NCBI GenBank assembly: GCA_009760855.2
Contig: WPIO01000034.1
Coordinates: forward strand, 2,807,501-2,871,500
Length of the DNA stretch: 64,000 bases
Direction of reading: 5' to 3'
DNA from: Cristatella mucedo
Lineage: Eukaryota; Bryozoa; Phylactolaemata; Cristatellidae
Below, in pieces: positions 51,791 through 64,000 of this stretch; within the stretch, counting starts at the first letter, position 1; each line of letters opens with the position of its first letter. The notes below the pieces were generated by a model that worked only from the letters and a program-made list of their open reading frames with translations, had not been told where the DNA came from and ran no database searches. A program made the translations under genes and the position numbers.

Positions 51791-53519
51791 TGTAGCGCCC
51801 TGCTGGCCTTGGCTGAATTTTAGCGCGAACAAGAGCTGTTCGGCGCCGGGCTAGAGCCCCTTTGTCCTGGAGCAGTGAGCCAGAGAGGAGCGTCAGTGCG
51901 GTTGCAGTGAGCAGAGAGGAGCGTCAGTGCGGTTAGAGAGGAAGCGCTTACGAGCAAGCCAGGAAGCTCTGTGACGAGCGGTGGCGAGTCGGCCTTTAGA
52001 ATTGGTCCGATACCCGCGGGAGCGGCTGATTGATGTTGACTGGCCTGTCAACCTTCGCCATCACTCTGTCCAAAAAGAATCGTGTGGAACCCATTCGCCA
52101 TTCAAGCTGGACAGAGGGGACATTCCAGTGGCCTAGTGCCAGTATTAGTTCCTTACCGTAATGGGCCATGGTGTCGGGCCCAATACCACTGGGCTCTTGC
52201 CCCATTGTCTCAGCCAAGTATTTAAGAGTCGAGCGACGCTTGCTCTGGGTCTTTTTGGCCTCGTGTCTTTTTGGCCTCGTGTCTTTTTGGCCTCGTGTCT
52301 TTTTGCCTCGTGTCTTTTGTCCTTGGGTCCGGCTCTGCGCCTCGACGCCGTCGGGCACTCGTTTCTCTGAAAGCGAGGGAGGAGGGCGGGCTGTCCGCCG
52401 ACGATGGACGGAACAGGACGAGACAGCTCTAAGAGGATTCGGTGGAACTCCACCGAAAACGGTCGTATCGCGCCCGGGCTGGCATTTTGTGTTCTTTCGT
52501 GTTTTGTGTGTGCGCGCTAGCACGTGGTCTCGGCATAGGGTTTTGCCGGTGCGAGCTAGGCGTAGTTGGCGTCTGTGGAGCCCTAGTTCTCCGGGTAGGG
52601 TTTGGGCTCCGGTTCGCGCTTCAGTGTGGAGAAGTATTTTCTCCACAGGAGTGCTTGAGTTGGCGTGTGTGGAGTATTCCTGCCGCACTGGTGGAAACCG
52701 AGTTCTAGTTCCCGGTCAGGGTTTAGACTCTGGTTCAGGCTCCGTCTATTTGGGTCGTTTCCCATTATACTCGTAAGCAGCCCCAGTGTGGAGAAGTATT
52801 CCCTCCGTAAGAGTGCTCGAGGTGGCGTGTGTGAAGTATTCCTGCCACACTGTTGGAAACCGAGTTCTAGTTCTTCGGTCAGGGTTTAGAATCTGGTTCG
52901 GGCTCCGTCTATTCGGGTCGTTTCCCATTATACACGTAAGCAGCCCCAGTGTGAAGAAGTATTTCCTCCGTAAGAGTGCTTGTGTTGGCGTGTGTGGAGT
53001 ATTCCGGTCGCACTGGTGGAAACCGAGTTCTAGTTCACCGGTCAGGGTTTAGACTCCGGTATGCGCTTCAGTGCGGAGGAGTATTCCCTCCGCAAGAGTG
53101 TTTTAAGTTGGCGTGTTTGGGGTATTCCCTCGGCACAGGTGGGAACGGATTCCTAGTTCACCGGTTAGGGTTTAGGGTCCGGGTCGCGCTTAGTGCGGAG
53201 GAGTATTCCCTCCACAAGAGTGTTGGTGCAGTTGAGAACGTGCGAGGAGTGTGGAGATAAAGCTGAACTAGACGCGCAGCGACTTTGTGCGCTTGCGAAT
53301 AAAGTTCAGTAAAATCCCCAATCTGTGTGTCTCGCTTCCAATTCACGCCGCGGACTCACGACCCCCTTTAGTAACGGTAGGCAGGTCAGCGCCAGAAACG
53401 CTCGTTTCGTGGCGGCCAGCTTATTGCGCGTAGGCGCGCACCGAACGGCATTAGGCGATATGCTACGCCGCTAGGTAAGCGGCAGGTCAAGCTTACCCCG
53501 CCGAGCCTTCGGCGTTACA
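51791..53519 (+). mobile_element. Solo LTR of the gypsy element, TSD GTAC
   Basis: 1729 bp from TGTAGCGCC to GGCGTTACA, with GTAC at 51787-51790 and 53520-53523. It carries all LTR parts seen in the other copies, including a run of four near-identical units of GACACGAGGC-AAAAA near 52255-52320 and the 123/162-bp tandem units at 52620-53230. It has opposite orientation to the element at 18434. Confidence 0.9.
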
Positions 53520-53523
53520 GTAC

Positions 53524-55120
53524 TACCAACCTCACAACGGACTGGCCTAAGCGGACCAGGCTCCGAGTAAAATAAAAATAATCTAATGGGAGCCGCAGAT
53601 AAACCGTTGGAACGCGCTGATGCCACAACTACACAACAAGTTAAGCCTCACTGAGAAAATCATCACGGCTGTACTATGAGTTAGCAGCTTTGATGTACCT
53701 TAAGGACGTCTTTTGCATTCGGACATGAAAGTCGAAGCTGGTAGCTTCGCCGGAACTCGGATAATGAAGAACACGGAGAGCATTCACATAGAAGCTGGAC
53801 AGGACGGAGAAATTAGCTCGAAACAGTTTTGTTGCAGTGCAGGTCACGGCATTCTTTGCAATCACAATGCTAAAAACTATGGACTAAAAGCTGGTTGAGG
53901 CTCTTATAAAGAGCTAAAATGGGATGCATACAGTCCTTCAAAATTCTTATATTTGAGGCTGCTATCAACAAAGTTAGGAAGAAAATTGTCATTTACTCAG
54001 ATAATCTAGGTGAACTCACTTTCACCCGGATTTACTGGACTTCGAACGTGGTTATCAAGGACAGTATAACGAAAACATGATGTGGAACCATGTGTGGAAG
54101 CTTCTCTTACATAGGAATTTGCAGTACAGATGCAAATCTACTCATTTCTGAACTCCTTTGACTAGTGGCTGCTTTTTTTTTAATTAAGCATAAATGCATG
54201 TTACTTTGATTGATTTGGTGTGTTTTCCTACTAAATGAGAAACGGAAAATGCGAATGTGTCCCTTTTCTCATCGACACTGGGTTAATTAAAAGTCTCACG
54301 TCTGTATTGCACCCCATATTTGGCGAACGCATGGCAATTTTACAATAGCGACAATCGAACGCGCAAGAAATCAAGTCGCAGCAGCAATCGGTAATCCGAG
54401 ATCCTTCCGCGTCAGAGAATAGAAGCTCGAAAGCAAATGTCCGCCGACAAGCATCCGGAGGAGCGGCCGAAAGGGCAGAGAACTCCAAAGACAGTACAAT
54501 GTGACCGCATTTAAAAAAAAATACTTCTTTCTATCGAGGCTAATGCTGGCAATAAGCATTTTGCTTAGCGGGACGAGACCACGCTGGGAATATGCACGGC
54601 GCTATAGGCGCACGGCGCTATAGGCGTGTGTCGAGCCTACTCTCATATTTCGGTCACTGGCGGCACTATCGGTGGTGCGGCTATTTGCCTGCCCGCCCGC
54701 CGCTGGATCTTAGCCCTCAGGAGGCGGGCTGCTCGCACCCCTCGACCAAAGGCAAAGCCCTCTGCAAGCGGGGGGGGGGGGGGGGGGGCGGCGGGCGGAG
54801 GGTGATTGCCACTAAGGCTCTACTGCCGATGTTTGCATGAAGCTGTGGAATGAGCCGATCTTGACTTTTATTTTTACTTTGCTAGACATGGACGTCTCTT
54901 CGAATGGTTTGGTTGTTACCCACGGTTGCACAAGTTCTGGAAGGGCTCTCTAGCCCGTCTCTTGCACCTAAGTTGTGTAGAGCAGAGTTCCCTTGCGACA
55001 AACAAAGGTTCGGCGAACCCAGCAGGTGCAATGGTTGCAGCACGGAACCCAATTTACAATTATAAACGCACGGAGTCATGGACGCATTACACAGGGACTC
55101 GACTCGAGAACTCTAGCGAA
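53524..55120. other. No gene recognised
   Basis: No supported exon. It contains a G run (54770-54788) and a short tandem duplication, CGGCGCTATAGGCG (54597-54625). Confidence 0.35.
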
Positions 55121-55124
55121 AATT

Positions 55125-55320
55125 TAAAGCCGAGGCTTTACAGGCCTTCGCCGAGCGCCGAATGAAGAGTTGCTCAAATAGCTCAATCGGCAGAGTGGCG
55201 CCGCACCCGCGGCGCAGAGGTTGCAGGCTCGCTATCCGCGTGAGGAGAAATCATTCTTCCGGATTCAGTGTTACGGCAGACGGACCCCGGTTGCTCAGTG
55301 TTTTGAAATTTACAAAATAC
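55125..55320 (+). mobile_element. SINE-C copy (tRNA-like)
   Basis: Starts AAAGCCGAGGCTTTACAGG. Box A is TAGCTCAATCGGCAGAGTGG, a perfect fit to the tRNA A-box consensus, with a B-like GGTTGCAGGCTCGC. The body is TGTTACGGCAGACGGACCCC. The homologue is at 31875-32060. It is not a plausible functional tRNA because no cloverleaf closes. Confidence 0.5.
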
Positions 55321-56097
55321 TAATCAGACTTTTGTTTTTGTGGTTGGATAGTGGATTATCAAAATCGAGGCATTGAATATTCGGAACCAACACGCGCTGG
55401 CGCCCCGTCGAGTAGCGCATTGACTTCGAGGTTCTGTCACTCACTTTATTCGCTCGCTCCAGGAAAAAACTTCCCGAAATACTTCCCTAATAAAGCTTAG
55501 CATCGTACCGGCGGTCCTGTAATTCAAGTCGTTTAGCTGTGTCTCTTATAATAATAACAAGAACATTATAGTGGCGCCCTAAGAGAACTGGACCTCTTTA
55601 TAGTCACCTTGCATATGCTGCAAAGGAAGCGTTTCCCTTTTTTACCAATACTCCTTCCAGAGTGTCAGCACGAGTACGCACACAAAGGACATTTCACGTT
55701 GGCCCAGCAAGTGATATGAGGAACGGCTACATTTTAGCTCATTTTTAAATTTCGCCCATTCAGCGGATGTCGTGATGTCAATCGGAATTGATTTCCGGAC
55801 TTTGGGATCGTATGGACTGAAGGCAAGGTAGGGATTGTATGCTGGTTAGTTTACCACTAAAATACTTGAGTCAGCAGAGCAACTGACATGATACCTAGTC
55901 TGATTTGGGAGTAGTTTGAATTGGTGGAGAGCGGAGCAAGAGAATGAAGGGATCCAATACTGAGTGACAAAACCTTCTAGTCAATGAGCTGCTTGGTGAG
56001 AGAGCAGTGCAGGTGTCGGGGCGAAGTTTTAATGCCGCAATTGCTAAGCTTACGATAGACAAGCCTCGCTGCTTTATTGTGCCTTGTTGCACACTTA

Positions 56098-56280
56098 GCC
56101 CAGGGCGAAGGTGCTCGTTCGTTATGATTTAGGTCGTGGATTTGAGTCCTGCAGTGGACGATCCTTTATTGCCCACTGCAAGTGGTTTTGATAGCCAGTA
56201 CTAGGCTCTACTACCTCTATTTAAAAGAGGATGTTGAATCAACTAACGTTTTAACCTTCTACTATACCTGCGAGTTACAA
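56098..56280 (+). mobile_element. SINE-B copy inside LINE-A
   Basis: AGCCCAGGGCGAAGGTGCTC (box A region), GGATTTGAGTCCTGCAGTGG (box B), TTTATTGCCCACTGCAAGTG, and an AATCAACTAACGTTTT end. Confidence 0.7.
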
Positions 56281-57114
56281 AAATGGAAAGGAAAATCACA
56301 AATTCACTGACCAACATAAATGTGATATCATCGTCTAAGCAGGCTCGAATTGCTGCTTTGTTAATAGCTGAAGACAGAAGGATTTGACTGCAGAGTTAGT
56401 GTGGCTGATGTGCTTGTAGCAAATAGACACTTTGGAACCGGAATCTCTGTCAGATTTCTTGCAGATTCTAGAGGGAAAATGCTGGCCGAGCTCATTTTGA
56501 GCGTTAGGTTTTTCAATTTCCGAAGTTACTCTAGATCTTCTTATACCCAGTCAATGGGTTTTCATAGCAATTCAATCGGAGAAAGTTTTCTGCCATTCAA
56601 ATGCGAAAGTCAGCAATAAATGCAGAAAGGAGTTAAGAGAGTTCGACCGGACTAGAAGGAAGGAAGGTAGCGAGGGAAAGTTACAGCTATGAGTCATGAG
56701 TCATTAACATAAAAAGGACAGCAGCCTGTTTTGGGAGGTTAAATCGGCAAGAGGGAGAGTATAGAATCTGATAATCAGTGGACCGAGAAGATGCCGCCCG
56801 CCCCCCCCGCAGCACCTCATCCTTTGAAGTCGCATTGAACGCTTGCTTCGCTACATTTTGATGCCGGATGCTCTGAAATGTTCCATTGACACACAGGACC
56901 TAAACCACGCAGTGCAGTTCCAGCTCGGTGTCTCGGCGAGGCCAGAGGTGCACAAGAAGTACTGAGTGGTCGATAGTATCAAACGCAGCCAAACGTTCCA
57001 GCAAAACGCGTAGAATGGCTCTACTTAAGTCTGCATTCTTGAGAAGATCGCTATCCGTTATATACCTGCAGCAGTGCTTACTCTGTGTAGTGAGTAGCTC
57101 TACAACTTGATAGG

Positions 57115-57760
57115 CAATTACTTGCTAAATGCGATGTTTTGATATATGAACTTACCTGGTCCACACCTGCTCGCCTCACCACCTTTGATAGGATTGGTAC
57201 TCCCAAGTCTAGTCGGAATTTGATTAATTTCTATAGGTCTGTAGCCGAGTTCACGGGTACATTACTAGCCCATTCCCACTAGGGCCCCCTACTATCTATG
57301 TCAGTTCTTGGTCGTTACGCAGGGTCCTCCGGCAACAATGGTCCACGGGTGATCGACCGGGTACACAATACTTTATATAATTACACGCATGCGCTATACA
57401 AAGGGGGGAACTAAACAAGTCTACCGGGGAAGGTTCTATACAAGGTAAACTACAGGGGTGCGGGATGACGCCGCAAGCGCGAATAAACGTGTTAGTGCTC
57501 AGTCGGCTTCCACAGTCGCATCGTCGCAGGGCTCCGTCCCACCAGTAAAGCGTACGCCGTCCAAGACCCGGCTAGCTGAGTACTCTCCGATAGACGGAGC
57601 GGACGTCCGCAACGGTCGAGAGCTTCCGCCGAAAGAGAGCGAGAAGGCTGTCCCAAGTTCCGGTCCTTGGGCCTGTGGGAGCTGACCCCAGGCTTTGCCC
57701 TTCCGGTGCAAGGTGAAGCCCAGCCCGACACATCGAATGTCAGTGGTCAAAGGTCCGCCT
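57115..57760. other. Unassigned 0.65-kb insertion in LINE-A
   Basis: Flanked on both sides by reverse-strand LINE-A RT sequence. It has a TATA-like CTTTATATAATTA near 57370, then a CpG-rich half with a 75-codon frame (57458-57685) of no known family. It may be a solo LTR or a DNA element; clear terminal repeats were not found. Confidence 0.35.
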
Positions 57761-58045
57761 ACTCTAGGGTACAGGTCTAGCGTCGACTCCTTAATCAGCT
57801 GTCTAACAGCAGCTTTTTGAAGAATGCCGGGACACGACCTGAGGCTAAGAAAATATGTTTAATGTTACTTATCCAGGGCAGCTGCAGATCAATGCATACC
57901 AGGAGAGAAAAAAGTTAGTGTTAGGTCTAGAAGGCTAGTAGTCTTCTCACAAAGGGAATTAAAGTTTCGATGAGGTCAGTAATGGCAGGCTTGCAGAATT
58001 GAGGTGATGCAAAAACATGTGGTGGAGGAGTCCCATGGGAATATT

Positions 58046-58047
<2 letters not shown>

Positions 58048-58099
<52 letters not shown>
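58048..58099. repeat. (GA)n microsatellite
   Basis: A pure GA run of about 52 bp at the end of a LINE-A copy. Confidence 0.95.
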
Positions 58100-58102
<3 letters not shown>

Positions 58103-58214
58103 TCCAGTGGGGATGTTGTTGTCTTAGGGGTGGACTCGGATTTTGTCCATCTTGCTGGTAAAATATGCTAGAGAAACGATCTGCTAGATCACCACAGCAA
58201 TCGCAAAGTAAGAC

Positions 58215-58560
58215 TGCTGGCCAGGGACCTAACCTTAAATTCTTTGGAGACCGTGCCTTTACTTGGTATGCTTCCAAGGCGTAGAAATCACTTCCGACTG
58301 ATATCACGAAATCTCTTGACTTGACGGCATATGCAAAAAAGCCTATCTGTTCCTCGGAGCACCTATATGTTCATATGTCCGCGTGATTTTTCCTTCGTGC
58401 TTTTAGGCGCGAAAGCTGCCGAAGTTTCGCATGAGCATCAAACACTAAACAATTAGCACGCTTCCTCTCCATGACATATCCAGTGCCTATTAGGAAATTC
58501 CGTTCTCTTTGGGTACTTTACAGGCTTTTTAGTGCTACCATTATTATTACTATTATTAGG
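58215..58560 (+). mobile_element. LINE-A 3' end
   Basis: CTTTGGAGACCGTGCCTTTA, then ACTTGACGGCATATGC, ending TTCTCTTTGGGTACTTTACA and ATTATTACT repeats. It lies head to head with the reverse copy ending near 58195. Confidence 0.6.
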
Positions 58561-58684
58561 CTTTTGCCATCATGAGGCCAGGCAATTATAACAGCAGAAC
58601 TATGAGGCCACTTCCATTTCATCCAGATTTGTCGTTTGTTTTATTTTTACAAAAATTATCAAAAAACTGCCACTTCCGATAATG

Positions 58685-58800
58685 CTGAATTAAAATGCTG
58701 AATGATAATTCTGAATGATAATGCTGAATGATAATGCTGAATGATAATGCTGAATGATAAGGCCGAATGATGAGGCCAAATGATAATGCTGAATGAATGG
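58685..58800. repeat. Imperfect 13-14 bp minisatellite (ATGCTGAATGATA)
   Basis: About seven or eight units with small changes (GGCCGAATGATG, GGCCAAATGATA). Confidence 0.85.
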
Positions 58801-59554
58801 TGTGGGAATCATTGGAAGCGAACGCAAGTAGTCAGATTAGTAGACCTCTTGTTAGTGATCCATTACCTGTAGAAGGAACCATGAAGGCAGTCTGCAGAGG
58901 GCTAAATTCACGAAGGAAAATTCGTCGATTGATACAGTTGACTTTTAAAATTAGTACTTAGTACTTTTGCTACTTATAAATTAGGCAGATATTTTCTAAT
59001 ACCAATAGAGTTCAAAAAATCGTTCTTGCAGTTGGTGTGGCAGTGGCAGCAAGCGAGCCCCTGGAAATATTTAGACTAATTTTTCCAAAATTGCTGTTTT
59101 CTATATTCAGGAATCGTATTCAGCGGATGAATTTTGCTTGGAGTCTATCGGCAAGCTACCTTACGCAGTCAGCAATACACCCAGTGAATCCCTACAATTT
59201 TTGGATGTATCCTCTCGCCGTAATTGACCATTCGACGACGAAAAAAATTAAAATTTCAACAAAACTTGACAACAACTTGATAACAAAATAAAAATGGCTG
59301 CGCTAATTAAATTTTGGCATAACATTGGCTATACAGTAATCAGTTGTATCACTGATGTCGTTGGTCAGTCGAGGTCATTATATCTAGGTTGAGGAAAGAA
59401 CTCAATGGAATCTCGATAAATGATACGTGCTGTAACGATGCAACCTAAAAAATATGCCAAATCCCTCACAAGGGGCAGGGCAGGGCAGTTGAAGATAAAT
59501 TTATTAAAATACTTACAAGATAAAAGAACTTTCATGAACAGGAATGACCCACTA

Positions 59555-59645
59555 ACATGACTATCACACGACTATCGAGAGAGATTAAGTTCTCTGAGGG
59601 CGCTTTATCAAGTGAATTATTATTATTATTATTATTATTATTATC
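59555..59645 (+). mobile_element. LINE-A tail fragment
   Basis: CGAGAGAGATTAAGTTCTCT GAGGGCGCTTTATCAAGT and (ATT)n. Only the last about 60 bp of the element were inserted or kept. Confidence 0.75.
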
Positions 59646-59649
59646 GTGA

Positions 59650-60585
59650 CTGAAATGATTACCAGCGACCTTGGGCGTGGAGGTCGCATGGAGGTCGCGA
59701 TTCTCTGCTTGATGCTCGACAAAACTCTTATGAGAACGCGTAAGCTCATTTTTCTCAGGAAAAAAGAAACGGAAACGGAAACAGCGGCAGCTGTGTGTAG
59801 GCAAACGGAAACAGTGGTGCGTCTGCTGCCCAATGCACGCGACTCGGAAGTTTGATGCGCCAGCAGCGGAAAAGACAAAAATCCTGCGGCGTTATCGAAT
59901 TCGCAGTCTTTAAAGATCAATGATAATTAATTCTACGCTAATATCTAATTAGGAACCCATGGTAAAGTGGAAATATTCCTGACGAAGAAGGCTTCGGGAA
60001 TACATCCTGACCCTCAGCGTGCCCCTCCACTGGCCAGGCACAACCGGGCCCTAACTTTAAGAAGTGCTTGTCAGCCAAAGAGAATCGAAGCCAATAATGC
60101 TACAATCTACGAGCTGAAATCGACGTCGACTGTTCTGAATAATATTGAAGCAAACTTCACGAACAGATCAGCAAAGAACGAACTCCGGATCGTTGCCCGG
60201 AGGTAGTTGATCTCATGTAAATAAGCTACTTCAAATACATCTTCTCTGAGCAGCCATTGCCAGATAAGGACAGGCATCCGTACATTTGTTCTGATTTACA
60301 TAAAAGCTTATGATGGAAAACGAGCAAACGTTAAAGATAACAGGTGGTGGTTCTCGCAAGAGGCTGTATAGCATCCGGTTCAATCCGAATAAATCGAGGC
60401 GATGCCCAAATGAACTTTGACCAGCTGAACACAAGCAGCCTTGGACCCTCAATACAAAATGCTCGCTTGGCAAACGTATAAGAAGACAAAAATCTAGGAT
60501 ATGGCGCCGCTCGCTCTCAGGTTCGCCCTTTCGGAGAAGAAGTGGAGGTGGGCGCAGTATTTCTGCAGATTTTATTCCCATTTAC
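59650..60585. other. No gene recognised
   Basis: Short overlapping frames on both strands without motifs or plausible splice support. It contains a small repeat, GGAAACGGAAACAG (59772-59815). Confidence 0.35.
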
Positions 60586-60589
60586 AGCT

Positions 60590-61810
60590 CCTACCTTAGG
60601 CATCACTGGCACTGCTCGGCAAAGGCTTGGGTCCTATCGCATTCGGAGACACCAAAGTATTAATATGAACGGTAAAACATCTTCCAAGATGAACCACTAA
60701 AGTAGGGGCAACTCCAGGCTCTGTGCTTGGTCCCCATAAGATGCACAGTTTTACCTGGACTTTAATCCCTCCCAGCCTTCCAGCCCATCCAATTCTTTTA
60801 ATTCCCTTGCTGCGTAAATTTCCGACATCTAAAAATGAATGGCAGCAAACTTCCTCAAATTGAATGACGATAAAACCAACTTACTAGTTATGGCCAAACC
60901 AAGACAGACTCGGAAATTAAAAAGCTTAACGCTCAAAATCGGCCTTCCCAACATATCTGCTCTTGCATCTGCACGAAATCTAGAAGTCAACAGACGTCCA
61001 CATCAGCTTCACTGTGAAGTCTGCCTACTTTCAGCTACATAACATTGCTAAAATGTATGCTTGCCTAGGCAGGGATATTGCATCCACATTAGTCAGCGCA
61101 TTTGTGACATCCCGTCTTGACGTCTGTAACTCACATCTAGCTGGTCTACTGGCATGATGTCTAATCAAGCGCCCACAAATGCAAACTCTGCTGCAAACTC
61201 TGCAGCTAGACTTGTATGTCGTGAGCGTCGCAGTTGCCATGTCACACCACTTATCGCCGACCTGCACTGGTTCCCAATTCAGCCGAGTATTGACTTCAAG
61301 ATTCCGTCACTCACTTTTAGGTCCCTTTATTTTCTGGCTCCAGCCTACCTACCACAACTACTCCCCCATCAGGCTTGCTATCGTACCAATTTTCTGACTC
61401 AAATTGTATAGCTTTACCTCGTAAGAACCTCGAATCCTTGAAAACCGTGCTTTTAGTTCGTATGTTCCTTAAGTCTGCTGCTCACTTCCGACTGACGTCA
61501 CGGCAACTTCTGACTTGACGGCATTTAAAAGAAGCTAAAAACGCACCTTTTTATCACAGCATTTAAGGGACGCTTGTGATTCGTTCTTTGTGTGCTTATT
61601 TGTGCTGACACTGTGCATGCTACCACTAACCATATGTTACATGTTGACACTGTGCATGTCACCTCTAAATAATTTTTAGTGCTTGTTGACATTTTGCTTG
61701 TGGACTAATCATTTGATTATGCTTCTTTGCAGCACATTTAAAGTGCCCAGAAAGAGAGTAAGTCCCCCGATGGCGCTCTACAATGTATTATAATTATTAT
61801 TGTGTTATGG
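60590..61810 (+). mobile_element. LINE-A copy, degenerate
   Basis: GGCATCACTGGCACTGCTCG, a truncated YADD region, MAANFLKLNDDKTNLLVM at 60838, ADLHWFP and SLTFRSLYFLAPAYL at 61250-61360, then the 3' UTR and a (ATT)n tail with GAGAGTAAGTCCCCCGATGG CGCTCTACA. Many frame breaks. Confidence 0.75.
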
Positions 61811-61814
61811 CTAT

Positions 61815-62950
61815 TACTATTGTTATTATTATTGACTGACTATAAGGCTGAGAGATCAACTTGGGGTCGTGTCCTCAAATAATCCAATCTTCGCTGATTC
61901 AATGTTCCGAGTTATTCGCCTATGACAAATATTTAGTTAATATTCTCCTTAAAATTTACGACTGGCTTAATAAGCAAACTTTGCTCATTACCTACTAAAT
62001 TGAATAAAATAGTTGCCTCTTATGGTCTGGCTTTCTCAAATTGCGTTTCATCACTGTTGATCTTTCAAGATCTGCTTGTTTGTTTTTGCATTGCTTGTCT
62101 TGATGTTAGTCTTTCATGTCGACAGAATATATTAATGCTTTGATATCACTTGGCCAGCGAAAATCTCTCAGAGATTTCGGTTTGAACCTTTGGGCTCATA
62201 CGAAGTCGTATTATGAAGCGAAACACATTCAGAACTCTTCCTTCAACGAGCCACCACTAGGAAGTGGCCGAAATAAATTGCGGACTTATTTGCTAAAATG
62301 CATTTGCTGTTTTTTCCATTCCTAGATTTTCTATCTCTGTCCGCTTATGTGCCACTGATGTCCACGTGCTTTATAGCTTGCATTTTCTCACTTCCGACCG
62401 CGATTTTCTCTCTCAATCGACTTTTGAGTATATTTGGCTCGCCAAGAGCGCGATGCATCTGAAGGAGGACACGGCTGAAGGACTGAGGAAGCAAGCGGAA
62501 GTCCTTGTTTTTTAGCACTGCGCACGCTCACCCACGTGTCCTACGGAGGAAATGATCTCCGATTCCCGATGGCCGCTACCGTTGGGGAGCTGCCATTATC
62601 GCGTTCACTGCATTTCGACTCATTCAGGCTCATTCGCAGATGCCTTGGCTAACCTGTCTGGCCTAACGGCAGGGCCGCTGTTCGTACAGCGCGTGCTTTA
62701 ATTTTCTTTATCGGAAAAGGCAATCATGAGCCGCCGCCTCTCTCTCCTCACCGGAATCACAGTGAGCTCTTGAAGATAGCTTTCTTTGACTGCTCGCTCG
62801 TGTGCACGCATCATGCTCGCGCACTTCCGGCGGAACATTCCGCTCTGTCATTTAATGCAGAGTATATTGGCAGAGAACGTCGAACTTATCGATGGTATTT
62901 GCTTGAAAACACTTGACGTCCTTTTGGCATGACAATGATGGTGGGCTTCA
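61815..62950. other. No gene recognised
   Basis: AT-rich first half, more GC-rich second half (62450-62880). No supported exon or known repeat. Confidence 0.35.
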
Positions 62951-62959
62951 AGCACTCTT

Positions 62960-63870
62960 TAAAGGTGGATTCGAGTGGATTATGCAGCCTCGATTAAAAG
63001 GCTTTGCTCTTCTAATAGGTGATGCTACTGTGCGACCATCACCGCGTGCTCGAAATTTAGGCGTCGTTTTTGACAGCTGCCTCAATTTTAAAAGCTTCAT
63101 TCATAAGACTGCTTCTACAGCTATCCACCACGTCCGATCCCTATCAAAGATTAGGAGGTGTCTCCCACAGTGGCTTGTAAAAAATTTAACTAGCTCCTTA
63201 GTTCTGTCTTGGCTTGACTATTGTAATTCCCTTTTGGCTGGGCTACCTAAGAAAGCTATTATGCCAATACAGCGGACTATGAATATGGCTGCAAGGTTGG
63301 TCTTCAAGTTCCAGCGGTTTGAGCACGTGTCACCTTTGCTGGAAGAGCTAGGATGGTTGCCGGTTGAGCAAAGGATACAGAGCAAAGTTCTTACGCTGAC
63401 CCACAAGGCCCGCCACGGCTTGGCTCCTCTATACCCAGCTGAAACTGGTGCACCAGTATCAGCCTACTCGTGCCCTCTGGTCCTATATGGACAATAAATT
63501 AGCTGTTCTATTCCTCCGCTTAAAGACCGTTGGTGACAGAAGCTTTAGCTCTGCAGGTTCTAGACTGTGGAACTCGCTTCCACAATTCTTACGCAACGAC
63601 AACTACTCTCCTACTGCCGACTATGGCACGTTCTTTTCAGCGGTCCCGAGCTGCTACTTCCATGCTACTCACTACCTCAACTGCTCTCCCGACTCTGCTA
63701 TGGTTCCCACTTTCTCTTTGTTGCGTGAGACGAAGTCTGTTGGCAACCAAATGCGTACCGAAAGCCGCTTAGGCTGTGTGTTCGCTATACAAAACTCTCC
63801 CGCGTAACACCCACATGGTCTTTATGGCTTTGTGGAGTTATAGAAGGAGCTACATTACATTACATTAGAG
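62960..63870 (+). mobile_element. LINE-B 3' part with (ACATT)n tail
   Basis: The frame 62913-63497 encodes the RT C-terminal region (ARNLGVVFDSCLNF, SLVLSWLDYCNSLLAGLPKK, MNMAARLVF, LLEELGWLPVEQRIQSKVLT LTHKARHGLAPLYPAE), then a frameshift into a second piece (FSSAGSRLWNSLPQF). It ends GGAGCTACATTACATTACAT T. It is the best LINE-B copy here. Confidence 0.75.
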
Positions 63871-64000
63871 CTTCACTGGCTCCACGTCAAGCATCAAGTA
63901 GATTTATAGATTCTCAGACTGGCTTACAGGTCGCTTCACTCACTCACGCCGCGCACTATCCCTGCCCTTGACCTGTTTGCTCCTACGATGTGCTCTCGCA

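Larger units (their letters stand above)
55550..58195 (-). mobile_element. LINE-A copy, reverse strand, with insertions
   Basis: From the tail (AATAATAACAAGAACATTAT, GCGCCCTAAGAGAACTGG) through the C-terminal part, a SINE-B, the RT C-terminal region near 56450-56530 (complement of AANFLKLN-SARNLG type text), the LSAAFDTIDH region near 56960-57000 and ESALLRVYNDLL near 57050, to LADRFSSIF near 58170. It is broken between 57115 and 57760 by unassigned sequence and between 58048 and 58099 by (GA)n. Confidence 0.6.

Noticed and set aside
52145-52688. ORFs of 102-230 residues in the solo LTR
   Set aside because: LTR sequence has long open frames in several directions; matching frames in the other copies are broken and no protein family is evident.
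55160-55235. tRNA gene
   Set aside because: Box A is excellent, but no acceptor stem or anticodon arm closes, and a related non-tRNA repeat exists at 31.9 kb.

Overview
The window looks like animal (metazoan, probably invertebrate) nuclear DNA. Two animal gene families are present as spliced exons with consensus GT/AG borders, introns reach about 12 kb, and most of the rest is interspersed repeat. I cannot name the species. I see no bacterial operons, rRNA, CRISPR array or intact virus.

Gene 1, + strand, 4355-13793: the C-terminal part of an ecto-NOX disulfide-thiol exchanger (ENOX1/2 family). Six exons join in phase to about 385 codons, ending at a stop followed by AATAAA. The N-terminal half (RRM domain) must lie left of the window. 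Gene 2, - strand, 47458-29001: a NALF/FAM155 (Mid1-like) auxiliary factor of the NALCN sodium-leak channel. Three exons join in phase to about 598 residues, with a 12.3-kb first intron. The two genes are convergent.

Between and inside the genes lie many repeats. (i) LINE-A is an L2/CR1-like non-LTR retrotransposon; its best copy, 14150-18200, is split by a solo LTR. (ii) LINE-B is a second non-LTR family ending in ACATT repeats. (iii) There are three tRNA-like SINE families; SINE-A shares its 3' tail with LINE-A. (iv) A Ty3/gypsy element with open gag and pol frames (18434-24360) is accompanied by two solo LTRs (15627-16792 and 51791-53519), each with a perfect 4-bp target duplication. (v) There are Tc1/mariner fragments and a SPIN-like hAT end. 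(vi) Microsatellites and minisatellites cluster mainly in the first intron of the NALF gene (42.8-44.1 kb) and upstream of that gene (47.7-49.6 kb).

The most unusual arrangement is a second copy of the last ENOX exon plus 3' UTR (24361-24677, about 98% identical). It starts exactly at the terminal CA of the gypsy LTR, about 10.8 kb downstream of the original. The flanks of that gypsy element do not match each other, and its left flank is a cut hAT end. This suggests ectopic recombination, or a join of two haplotypes in the assembly. A CpG-rich block at 49.95-51.78 kb is compositionally foreign to its surroundings and unidentified. Boundaries, family names and identities were judged by eye, without database searches.
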